This document shows, in pieces, positions 45,161 to 53,725 of a stretch of DNA of 64,000 nt; positions within the stretch are counted from its first letter, which is position 1, and each line of letters opens with the position of its first letter. The position numbers and the translations under genes were made by a program. The stretch is from positions 62,001-126,000 of the forward strand of contig JADJRE010000010.1 of the NCBI GenBank assembly GCA_016712375.1. Direction: 5' to 3'. The stretch is from Rhodospirillales bacterium. Its GTDB lineage: Bacteria > Pseudomonadota > Alphaproteobacteria > Rhodospirillales > Defluviicoccaceae. The notes under the pieces were generated by a model, which did no database searches, had not been told where the DNA came from, and worked only from the letters and a program-made list of their open reading frames with translations.

Positions 45161-46651
45161 GGATGGCTTTTTCGCAGCCCCGCGGGCGAACAGTCAAAGG
45201 CGCAGATTGAGGCTTTCGAGGATACATGGCACTGGAACGACAGCGCCGAACGCGCCTTTGACGAGGTGATGCAGAGCGGGAACACGGACGCCGCCGAGAT
45301 GCTTCGGGCCATGCGCTCGTTTCTGAAAGAAAACGACGTGATGGCCTACCTCACTATGATGGCCGTGCGTTTGTTGGAGCTTCACCGCGTGTTGAAGCCC
45401 GCTGGAAGCCTTTATCTTCATTGCGATCCGACCGCCAGCCACTATCTGAAAATTTTGCTCGACGCAGTGTTCGGCCCCACGAAATTCAGAAATGAGATCA
45501 TCTGGAAACGGTCGCACGCGCACAGTGACGGACGACAGGGCGCGCGGCATTTTGGCCGGGTTTCAGACACCATTCTTTTCTATGCAAAGAGCGACGACGC
45601 GCCGTTCTGCGTGCAGTTCACGCCCTATGATGAGAGTTACATCGACCGCGATTATCGCCGCGCCGACGCCGACGGGCGGCGGTATCGGCTGGACAACATT
45701 CAAGGGCCGGGCGGCGCGGCCAAGGGAAATCCCTTCTACGAAGTGATGGGGGTTTCCCGGCACTGGCGCTATTCCAAGGAGAAGATGCAACAACTCATAG
45801 ACCAAGGCCGCATCATCCAGACCCGGCCGGGAGCGGTGCCTCAGTACAAGCGATATCTCGATGAAATGCTCGGTGTGCCGTTGCAGAACATCTGGACTGA
45901 CATGCCGGGCATCAACAACCGATCTGATGAACTGCTAGGCTACCCCACGCAGAAGCCGCTTGCCTTGCTGGAGCGGATAATCCAGGCATCCAGCAACGAG
46001 GGCGACGTTGTGCTGGACCCATTCTGCGGCTGCGGCACCACGATCCATGCGGCGGAAAAGCTGCGTCGCCAGTGGACCGGAATTGACATCACTCACCTCG
46101 CCATTTCGCTGATCGAAAAGCGCCTTAGGGACGCTTTCCCCAGTATCGCCTTCGCCGTTCACGGCACGCCTAAAGACCTCGATGGCGCGCGCTCTCTTGC
46201 CGCGGCCGACAAGTATCAATTCCAGTGGTGGGCGGTTTCCTTGGTGGACGCCGTACCATTTGGCGGCAAGAAGAAGGGGGCCGACAGCGGCATCGACGGG
46301 CTGATCTATTTCAAGCCTGATGGTAAGACAACCGAGAAGGCTATCGTTTCCGTAAATGGCGGCGATAACGTCAACGTCGCTATGGTACGCGACCTCGGCC
46401 ATGTAATCGACCGTGAGAAGGCGAGGGTTGGTGTGTTCATCACGCTGGCCGAGCCAACTGGACCGATGAAAATAGAAGCTATCAAATCCGGGCTCTACGA
46501 AACCGAATACGGCAAATTTCCCAAGATCCAGATTCTGACCGTTGCCGAACTATTCTCCGGCAAACAGCCCCAACTTCCTTGGCGCGATCCGACTGCGTTT
46601 AGGAAAGCCGCCCGCGAAAGTTCTTCCAAGCAGGAACGGCTGCCTCTATGA
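45161..46651 (+). pseudogene. Site-specific DNA methyltransferase fused to an Mrr-like nuclease domain, N terminus lost
   Basis: The frame is open directly after the transposase stop. Homology starts at LFRSPAGEQSKAQIEAFEDTWHW and runs through ELHRVLKPAGSLYLHCDPTASHYLK and the cofactor motif VLDPFCGCGTTIHAAE. In this class the catalytic DPPF/Y motif lies just before the first homologous residue, so it is missing. The C-terminal 130 residues resemble an Mrr-type PD-(D/E)xK domain (GADSGIDGLIYF, REKARVGVFITLAEP). The expected catalytic Lys in a VKGG-like motif is Asn here (VSVNGGDNV). Both activities are probably lost. The first ATG/GTG in frame is near 45263. Confidence 0.8.
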
Positions 46652-46659
46652 CGGCCAAA

Positions 46660-46680
46660 ATTTCAAACTGAGACACCACC
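46660..46680 (-). repeat. Right terminal inverted repeat
   Basis: The plus strand reads ATTTCAAACTGAGACACCAC plus C. Its complement matches the left end at 20 of 21 bases. The methyltransferase stop is only eight bases inside it. Confidence 0.9.
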
Positions 46681-46688
46681 GGGCGCTG
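46681..46688. repeat. Target site duplication, right copy
   Basis: GGGCGCTG directly after the right inverted repeat. Confidence 0.88.
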
Positions 46689-47700
46689 GGCTGGCTTGAC
46701 AGCGAACGCTATGTGGATGTCCAGCCGGCCAGCCCGTCAGAACTCACGCGCTTCCATACGGCGGAGTACGTCGCGGCGCTCCGTCGGACGGAAGCGACGC
46801 AGAGTGCGTCGGAGCACGACCGCTCCCGCTTCAATCTCGGCGTCAATGGCAATCCCGTCTACGGCGAGGTATTTCGCCGGCCGGCCACCGCCTGCGGGGC
46901 CTCGTTAGAAGCAGCGCGGCGCCTGCGTGCGGGCGGCATCGTCCACAGCCCAGCCGGCGGCACGCATCACGGCCAGCCCGGCCGAGCAAGCGGCTACTGC
47001 ATATTCAATGATCCGGTGTTGGCCATCTACGCGTTGCTCGACCAGGGCCTCCGGCGCATTGCCTACGTTGATGTTGACGCCCACTTCGGCGATGGCGTGC
47101 AGCAGGCGTTCCATGACGAGCCACGCGTGCTGACGGTTTCCGTGCACGAGGACGGGCGCTGGCCGATGCGGAGGGGGGATACCGTGTCGGCATTCGGCGG
47201 TCTCGAAGATCGCGCCGGCGGCGCAGCTCGCAATCTTCCGGTGCCCGAAGGTCTCAACGACAGCGAGTTCGTCTTTCTCGTCGAAGCAGCGATTGTGCCG
47301 CTGGTGCAGCGGTTTTCCCCCGCAGGCGATCGTCCTGCAGTGCGGTGCGGACGCGCTGGCTGATGACCCGATGACCAAACTTGCCCTGTCCAACCGGGCG
47401 CTGTGGCGGGCAGTGGCCGCGATGATGCCGCTCGCGCCGCGACTTCTCGTGCTCGGCGGGGGCGGCTATAATCCCTGGGCGGTCGCCCGGTGCTGGTCCG
47501 GCGTCTGGGCAACGTTGAATGGACTTGCCATTCCTGAATCGTTGTCGGCGCCAGCGATTGCGGTTCTGCAAGGGGTCCGCTGGGAGCATCGGCTTGGCAG
47601 GCAACCGGCCGAGCGGTGGATGACGACGCTCGCCGATCCGCCAAACAACGGAGCAATACGCCAGATCATCCACGACATCACCGCCCGCGTCCTGGATTAA
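46681..47700 (+). pseudogene. 3' fragment of the histone deacetylase family gene (also one frameshift)
   Basis: The fragment starts RALGWLDSERYVDVQPASPSELTRFH. It shows the deacetylase zinc-site motifs PAGGTHHGQPGRASGYCIFND and IAYVDVDAHFGDGVQQAF, then VLTVSVHEDGRWP. A shift near 47330 leads to VLQCGADALADDPMTKLALSN and the end VLGGGGYNPWAVARCWSGVW. Class I/II-type bacterial deacetylases act on acetylated polyamines or proteins, or are linked to acetoin use. The 5' exon-like part is 4.66 kb upstream, so no full protein can be made unless the element excises. Confidence 0.88.
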
Positions 47701-47908
47701 ACTCTAGTAAGAGACGACACGGATCGTTCTCGCCTCGAACGGGATCTTCGCTGCCCAAATCGATTTAAGCAGCCGGCGCGGCTGTTGCGGTGCAGCATCC
47801 GAAGGCGCCGGAACGCGAATTACGCGACGCCGGTTGTGGCAAGCAACAGCAGCAACGGCAGGCAGTGGCTCTGCGGCGTCTGATCGGCGGTGTTAATCCG
47901 TGCCCAGC

Positions 47909-48007
47909 TCATTGATAATATACGGCAAACGTGACCACGGTAACGAATGCGGCAATGGCGATTGCCAGCACGGGTGTCAGGGTGGCGAGTCGATGATCCC
48001 AGGTCAT
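47909..48007 (-). CDS. Possible 32-residue single-pass membrane protein
   Basis: ATG 48007 has a GGAGT ribosome site eight bases upstream. The product starts MTWDHRLATLTPVLAIAIAAF and continues VTVVTFAVYYQ, one hydrophobic helix with a short polar head. It was too short for usual gene calls. The surroundings (47700-48278) hold no other convincing gene. Mini-proteins of this form often join respiratory or transport complexes, but nothing here shows which. Confidence 0.4.
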   Translation of the reverse strand: MTWDHRLATLTPVLAIAIAAFVTVVTFAVYYQ

Positions 48008-48043
48008 GGCCGATACTCCGCGTCAAGGAGAGCAACTCGACAT

Positions 48044-48056
48044 CTACTCAAAGTAG
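48044..48056. promoter_or_regulatory. Short inverted repeat between two divergent genes
   Basis: CTACT, CAA, AGTAG lies about 40 bases upstream of the mini-protein gene and 220 bases upstream of the copper chaperone gene. It may be an operator; the evidence is only symmetry. Confidence 0.25.
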
Positions 48057-48278
48057 AGCAGTTTTACTGAATGCAATTCAAAAGTACATCCTCGCGCGAA
48101 TTTCATGGAGGGCTTTTTCCGCAGTGCACAATTGCGCCGGTTGCATGACGACATCGTCATATACGATGAGGCTCTGGGATCGGGGTTGCGCCTCTTTCGA
48201 TTGCGTCGATTTGAAGCTGGGGCTAAATGCGACTATCCATCGGCCTATTTCAGATCTTTGATCAGGAGCATAGTCACC

Positions 48279-48736
48279 ATGTTGCCGAAGATGATCCCCG
48301 CTGCTCTGCTTGCCATCTTCCTCGCGGCGCCGGCACTGGCCGGCGACATCACCGTCAGCGATCCATTCGCCCGCGCCTCGGCGGGAAAGGCGGAAGTCGG
48401 AGCAGCCTTCATGACGCTCAAGAACGGGTCGGCCAGCGACGATACGTTGCTGTCCGCCAGCTCACCCGTGGCTGACAACGCCGAGCTGCATAACCACATC
48501 ATGGAAGGCGATGTGATGCGGATGCGCGAAGTCAAGTCGATCGACGTACCCTCGGGGGGCATGGTGGCACTGCAACCGGGGGCCTGCACGTCATGCTGAT
48601 GGGTTTGAAGCAGCCGCTGCGCCAGGGGGAGGTCTTTCCGCTTACGCTCACCTTTGCCAAGGCGGGAGCCATAACTGTCGAAGTACCGGTGAAGGCAGCC
48701 GCCGAAATGGCGCCGATGCCGGGTCAACATCGTTAA
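48279..48736 (+). CDS. Copper chaperone PCu(A)C (one frameshift)
   Basis: ATG 48279 encodes a signal peptide (PAALLAIFLAAPALAG) and a cupredoxin-like PCuAC domain of about 150 residues. Copper ligands are in ELHNHIMEGDVMRMREV and, after a shift in the G5 run at 48578-48582, GGLHVMLMGLKQPL. One extra G restores the frame to the end GQHR at 48736. PCuAC delivers Cu(I) to the CuA or CuB site of cytochrome oxidases in the periplasm. The start is preceded by CAGGAGC. Confidence 0.88.
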
Positions 48737-48741
48737 GTCCC

Positions 48742-49329
48742 GTGCTACCGGCGAGCGCTGATCCTTCAGATGTAGCCCAAAGGCTCACCACGTTCTGGTT
48801 TGGCAGCGATGATCCCGAGCGGGCTGCCCTGCGGCGGCGCCAGTGGTTCCGCGCCGACGCTGGCTTCGACAGCGAATGCGGGATGCAGTTCGCCGGGGAG
48901 TGCCGTGCCGCCGCGGCGGGTGCACTGGATTGTCTGGCAGAGACAGCTGACGGGGCGCTGGCACTCGTCCTGCTGCTGGATCAACTGCCTCGCAACATCT
49001 ATCGCGGCCGGGCCGAAGCCTTTGCTCAGGACTCGAAGGCACGTGCCGTGGCAGCTCAGGCGATCGGCCGCGGCTTTGATGAGGCGGTACCGGCTGAGCA
49101 ACGGCTCTTTTTCTATCTGCCGTTTGAGCACAGCGAGGACTTGGAGGACCAGCGGCGGGCGATGGCCCTGATCGGTGGACTGGGCGACCCTGAGCTGCTG
49201 CATTGGGCGGAACGTCACTACGCCGTTATTGCTCGTTTCGGACGTTTCCCTCATCGCAACCGCATTCTCGGACGGCTGAACACGCCGGAAGAGGCGGCTT
49301 TTCTCGCCGTTCCGGAGGGTTCGTTCTAA
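48742..49329 (+). CDS. DUF924 family protein
   Basis: The GTG at 48742 starts five bases after the copper chaperone stop, so the two may be cotranscribed. The 195-residue protein matches DUF924: LTTFWFGSDDPERAALRRRQWFRADAGFDSEC, ALALVLLLDQLPRNIYRGRAEAFAQD, FFYLPFEHSEDLEDQRRAMAL and RFGRFPHRNRILGR. The fold is helical and the function is not known. Confidence 0.9.
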   Translation: MLPASADPSDVAQRLTTFWFGSDDPERAALRRRQWFRADAGFDSECGMQFAGECRAAAAGALDCLAETADGALALVLLLDQLPRNIYRGRAEAFAQDSKARAVAAQAIGRGFDEAVPAEQRLFFYLPFEHSEDLEDQRRAMALIGGLGDPELLHWAERHYAVIARFGRFPHRNRILGRLNTPEEAAFLAVPEGSF

Positions 49330-49436
49330 GGAGCGGCGGCCGCGTTGCTGGAGTTTTCACCGGCTTGCGGATTGCGGATTGCGGCCAGGGCGCGATGATC
49401 GTCGCAGCCGGGCGCGCGGTGGAGGGAGTGGCGAGG

Positions 49437-50453
49437 ATGCGAGTTTTTCAGGTCGAGGGAGCGTGGGGGCGAGACAATCTGCGGCTGTCCGAACGGCAGG
49501 ACCCACTGCCGGGGCCGGGCGAGGTGCGGCTCGAGATGCGCGCCGCAGCGCTGAATTACCGCGACCTTCTCGTGCCGGAGAAAGGCTACGGCGCACGGAT
49601 GAAGGCATTGCCGCTGATCGTGCTCAGCGACGGGGTAGGCATCGTTGACGCCGTTGGGCCGGGCGTCACCGCCCCCATCGTTGGCAGCCGGGCTTGCCCG
49701 CTGTTCTTCCAGAGCTGGATCGACGGCGAGCCGGACGACGAGCGCCTCGCTCATAGTCTCGGTAGCGAATTGGACGGGACGATGGCCGAGTTCATGGTCT
49801 TGCCGGCAGCAGGCGTCGCCGCCGTACCCGATCATCTGAGCGACGCGGAGGCGGCCACATTACCGACCGCCGGCGTCACCGCTTGGCGTGCATTGGTCAC
49901 CGAAGGCCGGCTGCGGCACGAGGCGCGCGTTCTGGTGCAAGGAACCGGCGGTGTCTCGCTCTTCGCTTTGCTGTTCGCCAAGCTGGCCGGCGCCTTTGTC
50001 GTCGTCACCTCGTCGTCGGACGAAAAGCTTGAGCGGGCCCGCGCGCTAGGCGCTGATGCGGTAATCAACTACCGGACAACGCCGGAGTGGGGACGAAAAG
50101 CACGCGATCTCGCCGGCGGCGGGCTGGATCACGTCATCGAGGTCGGCGGCCAGGGAACGCTGCCGCAATCGCTGCGCGCGGTGCGGGCCGGCGGCACGAT
50201 CAGCCTGATCGGCGTGTTGGCAGGCGGGACGATGGACGCCCGCCTTGGCCTTGTCGTAACCCGCCACGTCCGTTTGCAAGGGATTACCGTCGGCAGCGCC
50301 GAGGATTTCCGGGCTATGGCCGACGCGATCCGACTCGCCGGCCTGCGTCCACCGATCGACCGTGAGTATCCTTTCGAGGACCTGCACGCTGCCCTCGACC
50401 ATCTTGCTGCCGGCCGACATTTCGGGAAGGTTGTCCTGCGACATGCATCCTGA
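49437..50453 (+). CDS. Zinc-independent MDR family NAD(P)-dependent alcohol dehydrogenase
   Basis: ATG 49437 follows a GGAGGGAG site. The 338-residue protein has the GroES-like N domain (PGPGEVRLEMRAAALNYRDLLV) and a Rossmann domain with VLVQGTGGVSLFALLFAKLAGA. ALNYRD, LPTAGVTAWRAL and GLDHVIEVGGQGTLPQSL are typical of this subgroup. The catalytic zinc cysteine is replaced (ALNYRDLL), as in quinone oxidoreductase-like members. Substrate unknown. Confidence 0.9.
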   Translation: MRVFQVEGAWGRDNLRLSERQDPLPGPGEVRLEMRAAALNYRDLLVPEKGYGARMKALPLIVLSDGVGIVDAVGPGVTAPIVGSRACPLFFQSWIDGEPDDERLAHSLGSELDGTMAEFMVLPAAGVAAVPDHLSDAEAATLPTAGVTAWRALVTEGRLRHEARVLVQGTGGVSLFALLFAKLAGAFVVVTSSSDEKLERARALGADAVINYRTTPEWGRKARDLAGGGLDHVIEVGGQGTLPQSLRAVRAGGTISLIGVLAGGTMDARLGLVVTRHVRLQGITVGSAEDFRAMADAIRLAGLRPPIDREYPFEDLHAALDHLAAGRHFGKVVLRHAS

Positions 50454-50570
50454 GCCGGTGTCGCGCTGGTTGCGCCGATGTTGCGGCTTCGCTTTGTAGG
50501 CCGGAGTCTTCCCACAGGCTGCGTCATCCCGGCCACCGCGATCAGCTTTCGTGGGGATGGTCGTGTGGGT

Positions 50571-50811
50571 TCAAGAGCGTCGGTCCGATGTGCGTGTTCG
50601 TGCGGTTTGCTGGCGCTTTACGTGCTCGCGCCGGTGACCCTCACCTTCTGCCGCATCGTGCTCGTGCGGGTGCGCATGCCGATGGATGTGGAATGGCTAT
50701 GTTCTGTGCATGCTCATGCGCGTGCGCCTGCTCGCCGTGGCGGTGTTCGTGGCGATGGCTGTGCAGATGCGGGTGCGCGTGGTTGTGACGGTGTTCGTGG
50801 TCGGCGTCCAT
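50571..50811 (-). CDS. Histidine-rich small protein, possible metal chaperone (one frameshift)
   Basis: ATG 50811 is preceded by the strong ribosome site GGAGGAACGC. The product starts MDADHEHRHNHAHPHLHSHR and continues HEHRHGEQAHAHEHA, with every second residue a His over long stretches. A shift near 50690 keeps the pattern (HIHRHAHPHEHDAAEGEGHRREH) and ends at 50571, giving about 80 residues; without the shift the protein stops at 50641 after 56. Such tracts bind zinc, nickel or copper. It diverges from chaC across a region with a 16-bp tandem repeat. Confidence 0.6.
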
Positions 50812-50834
50812 GCGTTCCTCCGTGCCGCATTCCA

Positions 50835-50866
50835 GGAGCTCTCCGCATATGGAGCTCTCCGCATAT
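50835..50866. repeat. Perfect tandem repeat of 16 bp in a divergent promoter region
   Basis: GGAGCTCTCCGCATAT occurs twice head to tail between the His-rich gene and chaC. Each copy contains the near-palindrome GGAGCTCTCC. It could be a pair of operator sites. Confidence 0.8.
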
Positions 50867-50903
50867 TATGCCACAACAGGCGGGCAGAAGGATCGGCGTC
50901 ACA

Positions 50904-51474
50904 ATGGCCACGGCGGAAGACCGTTGGGTGTTCGGCTACGGCTCGCTGATGTGGCGGCCGGGCTTTCCTTATCAAGACGTCGTGCGCGGCTTGTTGCACG
51001 GCTATCACCGCTCGTTCTGCATCTGGTCGCGCCATTGGCGCGGCACGCCGCAGGTGCCTGGCCTGGTGCTCGGCCTGGCTCCCGGGGGCGAATGCCAGGG
51101 CCTGCTGTTCCGGGTCATGGCAGCGAGCGGGTGAGGTGAAGGAATACCTGGATGAACGAGAACTGCTGTGCTATGCCTACGCCGCCCGTTGGCTGCCGGT
51201 AAAGCCCGCGTTTGCCAAGAACAACGACGGACTATTGCAGGCGTACAGTTTTGTTGCGGACTTAGAGCATCAGCACTACGCCGGTGAACTTCCGGTGGAG
51301 CGCGCTGCCGCGATCATCGTCGCTGCCCGCGGGGTCGCCGGGCTCAACCGCGATTATTTGATCGAGACACTTCGCCGGATGGCGGCGGAAGGATTTGCCG
51401 ACGAGGGGCTGCGTGGACTCCTGCGGCGCGTCGAATACCTGACGGGGATCTTGGAATCCGGCGGCGGCATTTGA
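50904..51474 (+). CDS. chaC: ChaC-like gamma-glutamylcyclotransferase (one frameshift)
   Basis: ATG 50904 starts MATAEDRWVFGYGSLMWRPGF, containing the substrate-binding FGYGSLMW motif. VPGLVLGLAPGGECQGLLFRV follows. A shift near 51122 breaks the frame; the next frame restores EVKEYLDERELLCYAYAARW with the catalytic Glu region, and ends at 51474. The whole protein is about 190 residues. ChaC enzymes degrade glutathione to 5-oxoproline and Cys-Gly. The neighbours are the divergent His-rich gene and a CDP-alcohol transferase gene. Confidence 0.85.
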
Positions 51475-51665
51475 GATGCCGACACCTCGCGCCGCATCGA
51501 GCCTGAGACCACCGGTTGCGCCGCCTTGGCATTTATAGGTATATTCTGGGAAAGATTACAATAAGTTGAACGTCTCGGGTCGGCGCGCGTTGTCGCAGAG
51601 AAGCGGCCTGCCGACGCTGGTCGGAGGCGACAGGTCCTGATTTGTCGCGGGACTGGGGACGTGTA

Positions 51666-52292
51666 ATGGCAAACCTGATTACCTTGCTTCGCTTCCTGCT
51701 GCTGTTTCTGCTTGTGGCGATGACGTATTGGGCGCCGCCGCACTGGCAACTGATGAACGCGCCGCTGCTTTTACTGATCATCGCTCTCGACGCCGTCGAC
51801 GGGTGGGTCGCGCGGCGGCGCGGCGAGGCTACGGTGTTCGGCTCGGTCTTCGACATCGCCGTCGACCGGGTTGTCGAGAACGTGCTGTGGATCGTCCTCA
51901 GCAACCTTGGACTGATTCCGATCTGGGTCGCTATCGTCTTCATCGTCCGCGGTGTAATCGTTGATTCCATCCGCTATGCGGCGATGGCGCAAGGCAATAT
52001 CAGCGCCTTTGATACGTTGCGCGGGCCACTGGCACGGATGCTGGTTGCCGGTCGCTGGATGCGCGGCGGCTATGGTGCGCTGAAGGCCCTGACCTTCGCG
52101 TGGGTCCTCCTGCTGCAGCCGTTGCCGCAGCTCTACCCTCAGCTTTGGTCGCAGTGGTCCGTGCCACTGCAGGCCATTTCCTCGGTATTGGTGTTGGCCA
52201 CGGTGGGTATGTGCCTGGCGCGCGGACTTCCGGTCATCACCGAGTTCGTCATCGGCCACGGTTTGCGCTTGCCCTCACGTATCCGCGGGTAG
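51666..52292 (+). CDS. CDP-alcohol phosphatidyltransferase family protein
   Basis: The 208-residue membrane protein starts MANLITLLRFLLLFLLVAMTYW. The catalytic signature D-G-x2-A-R-x8-G-x3-D-x3-D is complete in DAVDGWVARRRGEATVFGSVFDIAVDRVVE. Several hydrophobic helices follow. The family transfers a phosphatidyl group from CDP-diacylglycerol to an alcohol such as glycerol phosphate, serine or inositol. The specific acceptor cannot be read from sequence. Confidence 0.9.
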   Translation: MANLITLLRFLLLFLLVAMTYWAPPHWQLMNAPLLLLIIALDAVDGWVARRRGEATVFGSVFDIAVDRVVENVLWIVLSNLGLIPIWVAIVFIVRGVIVDSIRYAAMAQGNISAFDTLRGPLARMLVAGRWMRGGYGALKALTFAWVLLLQPLPQLYPQLWSQWSVPLQAISSVLVLATVGMCLARGLPVITEFVIGHGLRLPSRIRG

Positions 52293-52776
52293 CCGCTAGC
52301 TACTGGGCGCGCTCCGGGACTTGCGCGGCAACGTGCAGCGGAGGATCGATTGCCGATCGCTCGCGCAGCGGAGGGATGGTGCGACGCCAGAAATCGTCGA
52401 TCTCGACCTTGATCCGCGTGAAGAGCGTCGGCGAGCTCGACAGCTGTGGATGCGGCTTGTGGGTGCGACGTGACGCACAAGGCGACATTGTCGCGACCGA
52501 GCAGGAACCGCGCGACACCTGCGATCGACACACACGCTCGTGGTTCCGGGCCGCACGGACCGAGAGCGTCGCGTGGAGCGACGTCTACATCTTCTTCACC
52601 GATCGCAAGCCGGGCATCACCGCTTCGCTACGCATGCCGGCGCTCGAGTTCCTGGCAGGCATGAAGATCGGGCACCCGGTCGGCGCCAGTGGCGCCGGTG
52701 CCAGTGATATCGCTGCCGAAGCTGCGGCCCGCCTTGCCGTGCTCGAATCCGGGCCGGCGAAGTCCCGCCCTGTCGC
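52293..52776. other. Unresolved 480-bp region between convergent genes
   Basis: Two partial coding signals overlap here. On the minus strand, 52303-52531 reads LFTRIKVEIDDFWRRTIPPLRE in one frame and VARFLLGRDNVALCVTSHPQ in another. On the plus strand, about 52570-52810 reads SDVYIFFTDRKPGITASL and GMKIGHPVGASGAGASDIAAE and would overlap the end of fmt by 34 bases. Neither gives an intact gene. Frame errors probably hide one small gene. Confidence 0.35.
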
Positions 52777-53725
52777 TCAGCCCAACTGGGTGCCAGGCGG
52801 CAGTGGGTAGCCGCGCAGAAATGCCGCCGTTTCTGTTGGTCCGCGACCAGGTCTTTGCATGAGCAGAGGCCTCAGCGCCCCTCGGCCACAGGTGATCGTA
52901 AGCTGCTCGTCAAGAACCGTGCCGGGGGCGCCATCATCGTCCGCCAATTCCGCCGCCAGGACCTTAATCCGCTCGCCCGCGTGCTCGAAGAAGACGCCCG
53001 GCTGGGGACTGAGAGCGCACCGCACATTCCAGCATTGCCGCCGGCCGGGTCCAGTCGATCCGGCCTTCGTCGCGCGAGAGCTTCTTTGCGTTGGTGATGC
53101 CATCAGCCGGCTGCGGCAGGGCGATCAGCGTTCCGGCTGCGAGGCCCTCGAGGGCAGCCGGCAGAAGCTGTGCGCCAATATCGGCAAGGAGAGTGCGGAG
53201 CGTGTGTCCCGTCATGCGCCTCCCGATGGCCAGGCGCGCGGTCAGCAGCATCGGGCCGGTGTCGAGCCCTTCCTCCATCTGCATGATCGTCACGCCCGTC
53301 TCCTCATCGCCTGCCATGATGGCACGTTCGATCGGCGCTGCTCCGCGCCAGCGCGGCAGCAGCGAGGCATGCACGTTGATGCATCCGAGCCGTGGCGCGC
53401 TTAGGATCGCTGTCGGTAAGATCAGCCCATACGCGGCGACGACCGCTGCGTCCACTTGCAACGCAGCGAACGCTCGCTGCTCGTCTTCGTCGCGCAAGCT
53501 CGCAGGCGTGCGCACGTCAAGTCCGAGGCTCTCTGCCAGCGCGTGCACCGGAGCGCGCTGCGACTTGTGTCCGCGGCCAGCCGGCCGCGGCGGTTGGCAA
53601 TACACGGCCGCGATGTCATGGCCGGCGTCGAGGAGGGTCTGCAGGCTCGGAAGCGCGAACGCCGGACTGCCGAAGAACGCCAACCGAAGCCGATGGCGCT
53701 TCGCAACGGGTTCCGGATCACTCAC
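52777..53725 (-). CDS. fmt: Methionyl-tRNA formyltransferase (one frameshift)
   Basis: The GTG at 53725 overlaps the TAG stop of def by one base. The N-terminal catalytic domain has LRLAFFGSPAFALPSL, the formyl-folate site INVHASLLPRWRGAAPIERAI and MQMEEGLDTGPML. Near 53015 a shift moves the frame to PGVFFEHAGERIKVLAAELADDD and the C-terminal tRNA-binding domain, ending at 52777. The enzyme formylates initiator Met-tRNA. Because it is nearly essential and coupled to def, the break is almost certainly a sequencing error. Confidence 0.92.

Larger units (their letters stand above)
42025..46680 (+). mobile_element. 4.66-kb IS1-like transposable element carrying passenger genes
   Basis: The element is bounded by 21-bp terminal inverted repeats (42025-42045 and 46660-46680, 20 of 21 matching) and flanked by the 8-bp direct repeat GGGCGCTG. 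The ends begin GGT, and the 8-bp duplication agrees with IS1 family habits. Inside are a small basic protein gene, an unknown gene, an HTH-ImmA/IrrE peptidase gene, an IS1-like transposase and a methyltransferase gene lacking its 5' end. A normal IS1-type element is about 0.7-1 kb, so this one has gained about 3.6 kb. It splits a deacetylase gene and so inserted as one unit. Confidence 0.85.

Noticed and set aside
44230..45175. Transposase as a separate short IS inserted inside the larger element
   Set aside because: No inverted repeats or target duplication were found close to the transposase gene; the only matching repeats are the outer pair.
50478..50900. Plus-strand frame extending chaC upstream with Val/Arg/Cys-rich sequence
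   Set aside because: It is the antisense image of the His-rich gene; the ChaC domain starts at 50904.
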